A DNA stretch of 36,353 bases, taken from NCBI RefSeq assembly GCF_900128885.1, contig NZ_FQTU01000018.1, forward strand, positions 1 to 36,353, given 5' to 3'. A model generated the notes under the pieces. It was not told where the DNA came from. It worked only from the letters and a program-made list of their open reading frames with translations, and did no database searches. This stretch comes from Alkalibacter saccharofermentans DSM 14828 (lineage in GTDB: Bacteria; Bacillota; Clostridia; Eubacteriales; Alkalibacteraceae). The position numbers and the translations under genes are program-made. How positions within the stretch are numbered: the first letter of the stretch is position 1; each line of letters starts with the position of its first letter. Shown here piece after piece: positions 7,094 to 16,014 of this stretch.

Positions 7094-9079
7094 TTATTGC
7101 AGCATGGCCTTGAAGGCATCTTCGTCGATGATCTCCACTCCCAGGCTTCTCGCCTTATCCAACTTGCTGCCTGCGGCCTCGCCTGCCAAGACATAATCAG
7201 TATTCTTGCTGACCGATCCGATCACCGCGCCACCGTTTTTTTCTATTAGAGCTTTGGCTTCATCCCTTTTAAGTGTAGGCAAAGTGCCTGTGAGCACGAA
7301 TTTCTTGCCTTTAAGTGCCGTGGCACCTGCAGATGTCGCTTCTTCACTGGTATTAAGTCCTAGCATCTGCAGCTTTTTGATCAAGGCCATATTGTCCGGG
7401 TTGTCAAAAAAAGCTCTGGTCTCTTCCGCTATAACCTCGCCTATTTCGTCAATAGAAAGCAGATCTTCCACCTTGGCATTTCCAAGCTCATAAATATCAC
7501 CATATCTTAAAGCGAGAACCTTTGATATCTTTTCCCCTACAAATGGAATTCCCAAGGCATAAATCAGCCTTGATAGCGGCCTGGTTTTAGATTCTTCGAT
7601 TGAAGCTATAAGCTTTTCATATGACTTTTCTCCGCTGTTGTCCAAAGAAAGAATCTTCTCCTTTTTTTCTTCCAGCTTGTAAATGTCGCTTATCTCCTCT
7701 ATTATATGGTGATCAATGAATTTTCTTATCTGCTTGGGACCGAGCCCCTCTATGTTCATCGCCCCTTTGGATACGAAATGCTCCATTTTCCTTCTTGCCT
7801 GGGCAGGGCATGATACATTGAGGCATTTTCTGTCTGCTTCGCCTTCGTTTCTATGGGTAGGTCCTCCGCATTCAGGACAATTTTTAGGCAGCGCATAAGG
7901 CTGAGTTTCAGGTCCTCTCTTATCCATGTTGACTTTGATGACTTCCGGTATGATTTCTCCCGCTTTTCTTACAAATACCCAGTCACCTTCCCTGATGTCC
8001 CGCTGGCTTATGTAGTCTTCGTTGTGCAGGGTCGCCCTGCTGACCACTGAGCCGGATATCAGCACAGGCTTAAGATGGGCTACCGGTGTTAGGGCACCGG
8101 TCCTTCCAACCTGCACCTGTATGCTCTCCACCAAGGTCTCTTTTACTTCTGCCGGGAACTTGTATGCGATTGCCCATTTAGGGCTTTTACCGGTTGTTCC
8201 TAATATTTCCCGTTTTTCAAAATCATCCACCTTTACGACCAGGCCGTCTATATCGTAGGGAAGCTTTGATCTTTCCTCCTCAGCTTTTTTGCAAAATTCA
8301 AGCACCTCAGCCATCGTCTTGGCGAGTTTTAAAGGGCTCGTCTTAAAACCCAAGGCTTTTAGATATTCGAGACTTTCTGAGTGACTTGAAAACTCCCTGT
8401 CTTGAGAGCTTTCTAGGTTGAAAACAAAAATATCCAAAGGTCTTTTTGCCGTTGCCTTTGAATCCAGCTGCCGGATAGATCCCGCAGCTGCGTTTCGAGG
8501 GTTAGCAAAGAGGTTTTCCCCGATTTTTTTTCGCTCATCGTTTAGCTTGAAAAATCCATCTTTTTCAATGTAGACTTCTCCCCTCACTTCCAAGGTGGCC
8601 TTCTCCTTTAATCGTAAAGGGATGTTCTTAACTGTTCTAAGGTTTTCGGTAACGTCCTCTCCAACCTCACCGTCTCCTCTCGTAGCTCCACGTACAAACA
8701 CCCCGTCTTGATAGAACAAAACAACGGTCAGTCCGTCAAACTTATACTCCATGGCATACCTTAAGTCCCCGGCTGCTTTTTTCACTCTGTTGTCAAAGGC
8801 TATTAGGTCACCTTCTTCAAATGCATTTGCCAAGCTAAGCTTGGGAGTGTCAAAAACCACCTTTTGAAACTTTTCAAGGGCCTTTCCTCCCACCCTCTTG
8901 GTAGGAGAGTAATCAAGAGAGTGCATGGGGTATTTATCCTCAAGCTCTATCAGCCTATTCATAAGATCGTCATAGGTGCTGTCTTCGATCACGGGAGCAT
9001 CCTGTTCGTAGTACAGTTTGTTGTGCTTTTCTATTTCTTCAACTAGCTCGATTATCTCTTGTTTTGGATCCTTGACCAT
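7094..9079 (-). CDS. ligA: NAD-dependent DNA ligase
   Basis: LigA seals DNA nicks with NAD as adenylate donor. The 661-residue protein is full length. It has an N-terminal Ia domain (YYEQDAPVIEDSTYDDL), the adenylation motif YKFDGL with catalytic K113, an OB fold, a four-cysteine zinc finger (C401, C404, C419, C424), helix-hairpin-helix repeats and a C-terminal BRCT domain from about residue 590 (GKKFVLTGTLP). GGGGTGAT precedes the ATG. The pcrA stop lies only six bases upstream, so the two repair genes are one unit. Confidence 0.98.
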   Translation of the reverse strand: MVKDPKQEIIELVEEIEKHNKLYYEQDAPVIEDSTYDDLMNRLIELEDKYPMHSLDYSPTKRVGGKALEKFQKVVFDTPKLSLANAFEEGDLIAFDNRVKKAAGDLRYAMEYKFDGLTVVLFYQDGVFVRGATRGDGEVGEDVTENLRTVKNIPLRLKEKATLEVRGEVYIEKDGFFKLNDERKKIGENLFANPRNAAAGSIRQLDSKATAKRPLDIFVFNLESSQDREFSSHSESLEYLKALGFKTSPLKLAKTMAEVLEFCKKAEEERSKLPYDIDGLVVKVDDFEKREILGTTGKSPKWAIAYKFPAEVKETLVESIQVQVGRTGALTPVAHLKPVLISGSVVSRATLHNEDYISQRDIREGDWVFVRKAGEIIPEVIKVNMDKRGPETQPYALPKNCPECGGPTHRNEGEADRKCLNVSCPAQARRKMEHFVSKGAMNIEGLGPKQIRKFIDHHIIEEISDIYKLEEKKEKILSLDNSGEKSYEKLIASIEESKTRPLSRLIYALGIPFVGEKISKVLALRYGDIYELGNAKVEDLLSIDEIGEVIAEETRAFFDNPDNMALIKKLQMLGLNTSEEATSAGATALKGKKFVLTGTLPTLKRDEAKALIEKNGGAVIGSVSKNTDYVLAGEAAGSKLDKARSLGVEIIDEDAFKAMLQ

Positions 9080-9085
9080 TTAAGA

Positions 9086-11296
9086 TCACCCCTGCAAAAT
9101 TTTGATTGGAGCCATGCTTAGAGCAATTTTTTTGATTCCCATTTGTGGAAATGCTACTGTTGCTATATCTCCATTTATGTTTATGACAGTTCCTTCGCCC
9201 CATATTTTATGAGCTATTTTATCTCCTGCCTTGGCATCATCGCCTTTTGATGAACTCGGCTGCAAAGAAGCCGTATTAGCCTTTTTGAACCTGCCCATTT
9301 GGCTATTCATGCTAAAGGTCTGATCCTGAACTCCTTTTTTTGGTTTAGACTGGACAGTTTCCCTTTCCATTTCATTAAGATTTACCAAATGATTAGGGAT
9401 TTCATCCAAGAACCTGGATTTCATGTTGTAATTCAGCCTGCCGTACACGGTACGGTACCTTGCATGAGTCATGTAAAGCTTGTCGCAAGCTCTTGTTATT
9501 CCTACGTAGCAAAGCCTTCTTTCCTCTTGAAGCTCCACATCATTGTCCTTTGATCTCTCATGAGGAAATATGCCTTCCTCCATTCCGGGAAGAAACACCA
9601 CTGGAAACTCCAAGCCTTTTGCATTGTGGATAGTCATTAAAAGAACCTCTCCTCCGGTTTCTTCGATGTTATCCGTTTCTGCATACAGTGACACGTTTTC
9701 CAAAAATGATGTCAAGTCGTTTTCCATGGAGTTCTTTTCAAACTCCACCGCTGCAGATACAAGCTCTTTAAGGTTTTCGGCTCTAGACTGGGCGTTTTGC
9801 ATCTTACCGCTTTCCAGCATATCCATATATCCCGACTCGTCTATCACTCTTTCAAGCAGCTGGCTTACGCCGACTTCTTCTTTAAGCTGTGCAAATCTAA
9901 TCATCAAGTCCGCAAAATCTCTAAGCTTGCCCATCACTCCCGCCGACAGACCTACCATTTCATCCAGATTCTTGATGACTTCGTATAGGGGCCAGCCTTT
10001 GAATTTGGCAAACTGCTCCAGCTTATCGATTGTAGCTCCACCTATTCCTCTTTTCGGAGTGTTAATTATCCTCTTTAGGCTTAAGTCGTCCTTGCCATTG
10101 TCTAGGACTATCAGATAGGCTATGATGTCTTTGATTTCCGCCCTTACATAAAACTTTGTTCCTCCGACCATCTTGTATGGAATCCTTGCTGCCATGAAGG
10201 ACTCCTCAAAAACCCTGGACTGGGCATTGGTTCTATAAAGGACCGCAAAATCTCTATAATCATACTTTCCGTCTCTAACCATGTTGCGGATTTCGTTTGT
10301 TATATAATTGCTCTCGTCTCTTTCGTCGTTAAGTTCATAAACCTCTATTATGTCCCCTGCATTACGGTCCGTCCACATCTTCTTGTCTTTTCTATAGTCG
10401 TTATTGCAGATGACGTGGTTTGCAGCCTCTATTATGTTTGGGGTGGACCTGTAATTTTGCTCCAGCTTTATTACTTTGGCTTCAGGATAGTTTTTTTCAA
10501 ACTCCAGGATATTTCTTATATCAGCCCCTCTAAAGGCGTATATGCTCTGATCGTCGTCTCCGCATACGCAGATGTTTTTATAGCCTTTTGCAAGCATGTC
10601 AGTCAATTTGAACTGTATTGGATTTGTGTCTTGGTACTCATCGACTAAAACATACTTGAACTTTTTTTGGTAATACTCCAAAATTTCCTCGTTCTCTTCA
10701 AAGAGCCTTACTGTATTCAGTAGCAGATCATCAAAATCCATGGCATTGTTTGACACCAACTTGTTTTGATATAGCTTGTATATGGAAGAGATCTTTTCTT
10801 CTCTGTAGTCGCCCATGCTTTCCTTTTCGAAATCGGCAGGCATTATCCCTTTTTCCTTTAAGGATGAAATCCTGCCTATCAGCATGGATACCGGATACAT
10901 CTTTTCATCTAGATTAAGCTCTGTCAATGTTTCTTTAAGAATCGTCTTAACATCAGCCATGTCGTATATTACATAGTTTCTGTCGTACCCCAACAAGTTA
11001 GCATGAAAGCGCAGTACCTTTGCGCACATGGAGTGGAATGTGCTCATCCAAATGTCTTCAGTTCCTTCGATGTCCATCTCTCGTATACGGCTTCTCATTT
11101 CTTCCGCCGCTTTGTTTGTAAATGTCAGTGCTAGTATCTGCCACGGCTTTGCCTTTTCTTCCTTTAGGATATAGGCTATTCTATGAATAATCGTTCTAGT
11201 CTTTCCCGATCCGGCTCCCGCCAGTATCAAAACAGGTCCGTCTGTTGCCAGTACCCCTAATTGTTGTCTTTCATTAAGTCCTTCGATAAGCTTCAT
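9086..11296 (-). CDS. pcrA: ATP-dependent DNA helicase PcrA (UvrD/Rep family)
   Basis: PcrA is a 3'-to-5' superfamily 1A helicase used in repair and plasmid replication. Visible motifs, in order, are Walker A GAGSGKT (about 27-33), Ia LTFTNKAAEEM, II VDEYQDTN, III GDDDQSIYAFRGA, IV QNYRST, V TIHNAKGLEF and VI YVGITRA. The C-terminus has the GDKIAHKIWGEGTV RNA-polymerase-binding Tudor-like module. The frame can open four codons earlier at a TTG, but GGAGG lies just before the ATG at 11296, giving a 736-residue protein. It is followed closely by ligA. Confidence 0.98.
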   Translation of the reverse strand: MKLIEGLNERQQLGVLATDGPVLILAGAGSGKTRTIIHRIAYILKEEKAKPWQILALTFTNKAAEEMRSRIREMDIEGTEDIWMSTFHSMCAKVLRFHANLLGYDRNYVIYDMADVKTILKETLTELNLDEKMYPVSMLIGRISSLKEKGIMPADFEKESMGDYREEKISSIYKLYQNKLVSNNAMDFDDLLLNTVRLFEENEEILEYYQKKFKYVLVDEYQDTNPIQFKLTDMLAKGYKNICVCGDDDQSIYAFRGADIRNILEFEKNYPEAKVIKLEQNYRSTPNIIEAANHVICNNDYRKDKKMWTDRNAGDIIEVYELNDERDESNYITNEIRNMVRDGKYDYRDFAVLYRTNAQSRVFEESFMAARIPYKMVGGTKFYVRAEIKDIIAYLIVLDNGKDDLSLKRIINTPKRGIGGATIDKLEQFAKFKGWPLYEVIKNLDEMVGLSAGVMGKLRDFADLMIRFAQLKEEVGVSQLLERVIDESGYMDMLESGKMQNAQSRAENLKELVSAAVEFEKNSMENDLTSFLENVSLYAETDNIEETGGEVLLMTIHNAKGLEFPVVFLPGMEEGIFPHERSKDNDVELQEERRLCYVGITRACDKLYMTHARYRTVYGRLNYNMKSRFLDEIPNHLVNLNEMERETVQSKPKKGVQDQTFSMNSQMGRFKKANTASLQPSSSKGDDAKAGDKIAHKIWGEGTVININGDIATVAFPQMGIKKIALSMAPIKILQG

Positions 11297-11337
11297 TATT
11301 TCCTCCAATTTTGCAGTATTGCCGATTTAATCAACAT

Positions 11338-11373
11338 AAAAGAAATCCATCGGTCTAATGATGAATTTCTTTT
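11338..11373 (-). terminator. Terminator after the iron alcohol dehydrogenase gene
   Basis: Arms 11338-11351 and 11360-11373 pair over 14 bases with one mismatch. T-rich ends on both strands allow bidirectional use. It sits a few bases past the dehydrogenase stop and before the pcrA start. Confidence 0.75.
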
Positions 11374-11376
11374 TAG

Positions 11377-12519
11377 TCAGAATAATATTTTACCATAAAA
11401 GATGGAATCAAGCACCTTTTTCATTTCATCCTCAGTCATTATAACCGGGTTGGTTTTGGTTGATCCCAGCATGCTGTTCTTTAAGAGTTCGTCAAAGTTA
11501 TTTTTGTACTCCTCTTCGGTTATCCCCATTTCGTTGAAGGATTTGGGTATATCCAAGGTTTCGTTAAGCTTTTCAATTGCATCAGCAAAATCATCGACGC
11601 CGATTCTCTTTGCCAGTCTTTCAAGCTTTTTGCCCACAACCGGATCCTTGCTGTTATACCTTAATACAAATGGAAGGCCTACCGCATTTAACAGTCCATG
11701 TCCATAGCCGAATCTTCCTCCAAATGAATGGGATATCCCGTGATCCATCCCGAGACCGATATTATGAAATGCAGTTCCTGCTATGCACTGGTAGTTGTGA
11801 ACCTTTTGCCTGCTGTTTAAATCCCCATCTTTATATGATGAGGGTAGATAATCAAACAGCCCCTCTATGGCACCTATGCACAAGGTCTCGCTGAAATCTT
11901 CCAGCTTGTGGTTTATATAGCACTCTACCGCATGAGTCATAGCATCCATCCCTGTCTGTGCAACAACAGACTTTGGCATAGACAAAGTTATCTCTCCGTC
12001 CAAAATAGCCAAATCCGGAATGAACCCGTATGATTTAAGGCCAATTTTTAGGTCGATGTCCTTGAAGGTAACCACCGCTGTCCTTGTCACCTCAGTAGCT
12101 GTACCGCTTGTTGAAGGTATCGCAACAAGGTAGATCTTTTTTCTCTTAACATCCATTATATCCGTCTTGGCTTTTTCAAAATCAATCTCAGGATATTCGT
12201 GCATCATGGCTATTACCTTTGCCGCATCTATTGCCGAGCCCCCGCCTACAGCAATTACGCATTCCGGCGAGAAGTCGTTTATCTTTTTTAAGCCGTCGAG
12301 TATTTCCTCAGTAGTAGGGTTTGCTCCTATACCCGAGAAAACCTCAAACTTTGCACCTTTTTCCTTTAGGATGTTCTCGATTTTTTCAATGGTCCCGTTT
12401 TTGAACATAGATGATTTACCCGTAATAATAAAGAACCTCTTAAAGTCAAGATCTCCCAAGCTTTTTAAGCTTCCTGGACCCGTTACGATTTCTTCTCCGT
12501 GCAGTCTTAATCTGTTCAA
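11377..12519 (-). CDS. Iron-containing alcohol dehydrogenase
   Basis: This NAD(P)-dependent group III alcohol dehydrogenase interconverts alcohols and aldehydes or ketones; the exact substrate is not evident. The 380-residue protein has the nucleotide-binding GGGSAIDAAK (92-101), GTATEVTRT, and the four metal ligands at family spacing: D192 and H196 (MDAMTHAVECY), H260 (GMDHGISHSFGG) and H274 (GYGHG). The start codon is TTG, seven bases after AGGAGG. The start lies two bases from the stop of the histidine kinase gene, so it is probably the third gene of the two-component operon, which hints that the system governs or senses this metabolism. Confidence 0.94.
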   Translation of the reverse strand: MNRLRLHGEEIVTGPGSLKSLGDLDFKRFFIITGKSSMFKNGTIEKIENILKEKGAKFEVFSGIGANPTTEEILDGLKKINDFSPECVIAVGGGSAIDAAKVIAMMHEYPEIDFEKAKTDIMDVKRKKIYLVAIPSTSGTATEVTRTAVVTFKDIDLKIGLKSYGFIPDLAILDGEITLSMPKSVVAQTGMDAMTHAVECYINHKLEDFSETLCIGAIEGLFDYLPSSYKDGDLNSRQKVHNYQCIAGTAFHNIGLGMDHGISHSFGGRFGYGHGLLNAVGLPFVLRYNSKDPVVGKKLERLAKRIGVDDFADAIEKLNETLDIPKSFNEMGITEEEYKNNFDELLKNSMLGSTKTNPVIMTEDEMKKVLDSIFYGKILF

Positions 12520-12521
12520 AG

Positions 12522-13838
12522 CTATTCCTCCTCATAGTATATTTGTTCCATAGGTATGAAAACCGAGGCCGTAGTGCCTTTACCCGGTTTGCTTGTAATT
12601 TCTATCTTCCAGTCGTGTTCGTCCGCTATCCATTTTGCAATGGACAGTCCCAAGCCGGTTCCTCCCATATCCCTGGACCTAGCCTTGTCCGCTCTAAAGA
12701 ACCTTTCATAAACCTTTTCCATATCACCGGGAGCTATGCCTATTCCGTGATCTTTAAATTTAAGTATGAAAAACCCTTTGTCTTCTTTGGACGATATGGT
12801 TATTGCCGAGTTTTCAGTGCTGTATTTTATGCTGTTATCTATCAATATTATTGCCAGCTGCGTCATCTTGAGCCTGTCAGCATTAAGGAGTATCTTGTCG
12901 TCTATGCTGTTGTATATGCTTATGTTTTTCTTAGCAGCAAGGGGCATCAGCTTTTCACTTGTGTCTGTTATCAGGTACGCCAGGTTGAACTTTTCTCTTT
13001 CAAGGTTTAATTGTCCCGCATCCACCTTGGCTAAAAACAACAGATCAGTTACCACCTTTTCCATCCTCTTTGTTTCGTCGTAGGCATTGCCTAACCATTG
13101 CCACTGCTGACGCACTGTTTCCTCCGGAGCGGTTTTTATTACTTCCAAGTTTGTAAGTACCACAGCTATCGGTGTGCGCAGCTCGTGACTGACGTTAGCA
13201 ACAAATTCCTGCTGCCTTTTTATGGACTCTTTTACCGGAATGATGGATCTGCCCGATATTATGTAGCCTCCTGCCAAGGATAGAGTCATGCCTATAAACA
13301 CTGCAATAATAAGAATCCTCAAAAGCCAGTTTAAAAATCCGATTTCGGCATTCATATTTTTGATTGTCTGGACGACCCTCATCTGTCCACTTTGATTTAC
13401 ATAGACGTTAGTAAAAACCTTCATATCTATTATACCATACTTGTAATTTAGCGCTTCCCCTCCAATGTTTCCTGTCTGAAAGTTGTATTGAACCAAATCC
13501 CTTAGAATATCATTTGGAAGCTGTAGGTATATGGAGCTTCTTATCACATCAAAATTTTCATTCCACACCACTGTTGTTATGTTCTGGTTTAGAAGCCTTT
13601 GGATCAGATCGTTGTACTCTTCATCCTTTTCCACATCTCTTGGATACCCTTCGCTTATCTCGTCAAAGTAGTTTATATAGGTGCTTAACTGCTCTGATGC
13701 CATCGCAAGTTCGCTGTCAACATCACTTGTAAGGTTTATCCTCATGGTGAAATACAAAAAAGCGGAAATCGCTATTAAAATCCCCACTAAGACAAAAGTA
13801 TTCAACAATGTAAGGTTACGTCTGAGCTTGTTTAACAT
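12522..13838 (-). CDS. Sensor histidine kinase (HisKA/HATPase)
   Basis: This 438-residue membrane kinase has a first transmembrane segment at about 12-31, a 140-residue extracytoplasmic domain of unknown ligand, and a second membrane segment at about 170-195. The cytoplasmic H-box is FVANVSHELRTP with phospho-acceptor H218. The ATPase domain has N box NSIKYS, G1 DHGIGI, F box FFRADKARS and G2 GGTGLGLSI. A clear HAMP domain is not obvious in the short linker. The ATG directly follows the response regulator stop, with AAGGAG inside the upstream gene, so translation is coupled. Confidence 0.95.
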   Translation of the reverse strand: MLNKLRRNLTLLNTFVLVGILIAISAFLYFTMRINLTSDVDSELAMASEQLSTYINYFDEISEGYPRDVEKDEEYNDLIQRLLNQNITTVVWNENFDVIRSSIYLQLPNDILRDLVQYNFQTGNIGGEALNYKYGIIDMKVFTNVYVNQSGQMRVVQTIKNMNAEIGFLNWLLRILIIAVFIGMTLSLAGGYIISGRSIIPVKESIKRQQEFVANVSHELRTPIAVVLTNLEVIKTAPEETVRQQWQWLGNAYDETKRMEKVVTDLLFLAKVDAGQLNLEREKFNLAYLITDTSEKLMPLAAKKNISIYNSIDDKILLNADRLKMTQLAIILIDNSIKYSTENSAITISSKEDKGFFILKFKDHGIGIAPGDMEKVYERFFRADKARSRDMGGTGLGLSIAKWIADEHDWKIEITSKPGKGTTASVFIPMEQIYYEEE

Positions 13839-14510
13839 CTAATCCCGCTCCTTAAGGACATACCCAAGACCACGCTGGGTTTGAATCATTGTATTTGATT
13901 TTAAAAGCTTCTTCCTGAGATAATGCACATATATCTCCACGCTGTTTTCTGCAGCCAGGCTGTCAAAACCCCAGATCCTATCTATTATCTGATCCTTTGA
14001 AACTATCATCCCAGGATTTCTTAAAAACATTTCCAAAAGCTGAGCTTCCTTGGCGGTAAGGTTTTTAGGACTGCCGGCAATAGATGCTTCTCCGGTGTTA
14101 ATGTTGAGTGAAACGTCGCAAAAGCTTATTAAGCTGTCGTGAAAGATTTCCTTTGGCCTTCTCGCCAGCGCTCTTACTCTGGCAACCAGTTCTTCTGTGT
14201 CGAAGGGTTTTACCATGTAGTCATCCGCGCCCATATTTAGGCCTTTCACCTTGTCCTTTGTAGAGTCCATTGCCGTAAGAATCAACACAGGAGTTTTTTT
14301 GCCCTTTTCCCTTATAGCTTTGAGTATCTCTAGCCCGTCTACGTTGGGCAGCATTATATCCAAAACGATGACATCATAAATGTTTTCTCCCGCGAGCATC
14401 TGGCCTTCCAAGCCGTCGTTTACTATGTCGGTAAGTATCTTGTTTTTTTCAAAAATTTTAGCCATCGCCTGGGCCAATGGTTTTTCATCCTCCACCAATA
14501 GAACTCTCAA
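13839..14510 (-). CDS. OmpR/PhoB-family response regulator
   Basis: The receiver domain (1-115) has the acidic pair at E7-D8, phospho-acceptor D51 in VLDIMLPNVDGL, T79 and K101 in MVKPFDTEELVAR. The C-terminal winged helix (about 125-223) has LTAKEAQLLEMFLRNPG, RIWGFDS, VEIYVHYLRKK and RGLGYVL, typical of OmpR-type DNA-binding domains. It begins with TTG, with GGAG about ten bases upstream. It is the first gene of the regulator-kinase-dehydrogenase operon. No strong promoter is evident in the AT-rich upstream stretch. Confidence 0.96.
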   Translation of the reverse strand: MRVLLVEDEKPLAQAMAKIFEKNKILTDIVNDGLEGQMLAGENIYDVIVLDIMLPNVDGLEILKAIREKGKKTPVLILTAMDSTKDKVKGLNMGADDYMVKPFDTEELVARVRALARRPKEIFHDSLISFCDVSLNINTGEASIAGSPKNLTAKEAQLLEMFLRNPGMIVSKDQIIDRIWGFDSLAAENSVEIYVHYLRKKLLKSNTMIQTQRGLGYVLKERD

Positions 14511-14696
14511 TTAAATTCAACTCCGTTTCGGCAAATTGCCAAATAATTTGATTATTTTTTAATTCCTTAATAAATTTAAAGGTTACGTTAAGCTTCATCC
14601 CTTATTATGTACCTAAAGAGAATACTAAACGGAACCAACCCCCTTTTCCCTTTTCTGATATTAATGATTTTTTCATTTATCATGGTTCCTAATGTG

Positions 14697-14732
14697 AAAT
14701 ATAAAGAGGCTTTTGCCTCTTTATATTTTTTT
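14697..14732 (+). terminator. Strong terminator with no obvious upstream gene
   Basis: Arms 14697-14710 and 14715-14728 form a perfect 14-bp stem with loop TTTT. A T-run on the plus strand follows. The plus-strand sequence before it (14521-14696) has no convincing gene but contains a possible stem GGAACCA (14631-14637) with TGGTTCC (14683-14689). It could end a small RNA, or serve as a two-way terminator for lspA on the other strand. Confidence 0.8.
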
Positions 14733-14750
14733 GCGCGAAAAGCTGAGAAA

Positions 14751-14992
14751 CAGCATCAAAGGAACAATTTAACGTCTAAAGCTTGCTTTAAAGGCTATAA
14801 ATTGTGAGTTTGATATTGGGCGAAGCCCGCGAACTCGGACAGCAAAGCTGTACGAGGTGCATGTTTCGACCCATTTCCAGCATCAAAGGAATAATTTAAC
14901 GTCTAAAGCTTGCTTTAAAGGCTATAAATTGTGAGTTTGATATTGGGCGAAGCCCGCGAACTCGGACAGCAAAGCTATACGAGGTGCATGTT
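14751..14992 (+). repeat. Tandem pair of three-hairpin REP-like units
   Basis: Two 115-base copies, 14751-14865 and 14878-14992, differ at two positions. Each holds AAAGC-TT-GCTTT, then GGGC-GAA-GCCC (14818-14828 in copy 1), then ACAGC-AAA-GCTGT (14839-14851). The same three hairpins occur at the window start and directly after the Y1 transposase gene at 31.2 kb. The short lead-in CTGAGAAACAGC (from 14743) is also shared with the last codons of that transposase gene. The rest of 14993-15086 is pyrimidine-rich with short CTTTCTA-type repeats and no gene. Confidence 0.9.
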
Positions 14993-15086
14993 AGTTATAG
15001 GATATAAGTCTTAAGCGTGCATGCAGTTTTCTGAAGTCTTCCAACTTTCTACTTTCTACTTTCCAACTTTCTGCTTTATTATCATC

Positions 15087-15527
15087 TTACGCATTTATAA
15101 AAACAAGTATTGTCCCGGCAACTATGTAAATATCCGCTAAATTAAACACGGGAAACTTCTTGAATTTAATATAAAGAAAATCCGTAACATATCCACTGGT
15201 CATTCGCTCTAGGTAATTACCTAGAGCCCCAGATATTACCAGACTAAGTGAAATCATAAAGTCATAGCTATAGCCCGCTTTAAGCGCAAAGAAAAATATC
15301 CCCAACAAAAACATTATAGACAAAGTGGATAGCATCCTTAAAAGAGATTTTCTGCCTTTTAGCAAACCATATGCGGCTCCTTTATTGTGTAGCAATACGA
15401 AGTAAATCCTCTTAGTGATTTTCACCGGATAATTCATAATCAGCTTTTCATTTGCCACTCTTTTGGTAAACAGGTCGATGAGGACCCCGGTAAAAATCAG
15501 CATGAGGCAAAGAAGAAGCTTATCCAT
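15087..15527 (-). CDS. lspA: Lipoprotein signal peptidase (LspA)
   Basis: LspA is the integral membrane aspartyl protease that cleaves signal peptides from diacylglyceryl-modified prolipoproteins. The protein is 146 residues from the ATG at 15527, with four hydrophobic segments, the GNYLER motif and the two catalytic aspartates in VTDF (D116) and FNLADIYI (D132). GAGGG lies just upstream of this ATG, and a longer frame would run back into the preceding gene. It overlaps the end of a lipoprotein gene by eight bases, so enzyme and one substrate are co-translated. Confidence 0.93.
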   Translation of the reverse strand: MDKLLLCLMLIFTGVLIDLFTKRVANEKLIMNYPVKITKRIYFVLLHNKGAAYGLLKGRKSLLRMLSTLSIMFLLGIFFFALKAGYSYDFMISLSLVISGALGNYLERMTSGYVTDFLYIKFKKFPVFNLADIYIVAGTILVFINA

Positions 15528-15966
15528 TTGCCCTCGCAAGTTTAGGAGAGTTAAATACAATTGTTTCCACGTTCTTATCCTCATCGTCGGTAAACCATAC
15601 CGTTATTGCAACATCTCCGTCCTCTTGTGAAAATTGACCTTTGTATATCGCACTTATATAATTTTTTCCGTTATGGCTTTCTTCCGTTGTTTTTACAAGC
15701 TCTATGCTTCCCTCCTGATAAGAGCCTATCACGCCCACTATCTGGGTCTTTATTATTCCTCCGAAGACCTCTTCAGTAAGCGCTTCGGTCATCAAGGGTC
15801 CAAAATCCTTGCTGAAATTTTCGTAATCATCGTTGTTCATCGCCACAAGCAGGCTTTCAACTTTGGGCGTACCATATCCTTCAACATCATCTTTATCTGC
15901 ACCTGATGAGCATCCCGACAGCAAAACCATTGATAGTGCAATAATTATCAAGATTAGTTTTCTCAT
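15520..15966 (-). CDS. Small lipoprotein, DUF3887-like
   Basis: This 148-residue secreted lipoprotein has a basic start, a hydrophobic signal and a lipobox LLSGC with the lipid-modified cysteine at 19. The mature part has an NTF2-like pattern (VESLLVAMNNDDYENFSKDFG, then FGGIIKTQIVGVIGSYQEGSI) resembling DUF3887 proteins; this assignment is by appearance. No catalytic residues are recognisable. GGGG precedes the ATG, and a TATAAT hexamer lies about 30 bases upstream. It overlaps lspA. Confidence 0.8.
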   Translation of the reverse strand: MRKLILIIIALSMVLLSGCSSGADKDDVEGYGTPKVESLLVAMNNDDYENFSKDFGPLMTEALTEEVFGGIIKTQIVGVIGSYQEGSIELVKTTEESHNGKNYISAIYKGQFSQEDGDVAITVWFTDDEDKNVETIVFNSPKLARANG

Positions 15967-16014
15967 TATATTACCCCATTTCCGCTTTCTATTATAGTTG
16001 TGTGCGTAGCTTTA

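Noticed and set aside
14607..14807. 66-codon plus-strand frame with a hydrophobic segment
   Set aside because: It runs through the strong terminator and into the repeat, has no ribosome binding site, and its hydrophobicity follows from the pyrimidine-rich sequence.
1..14992. CRISPR-like array from the repeated units
   Set aside because: There are only two to three units per site, they are structured, the spacer-like gaps are unequal and no cas genes are present.
15030..15075. Short CTTTCTA-type direct repeats after lspA
   Set aside because: They are low-complexity pyrimidine tracts with no regular period or partner.
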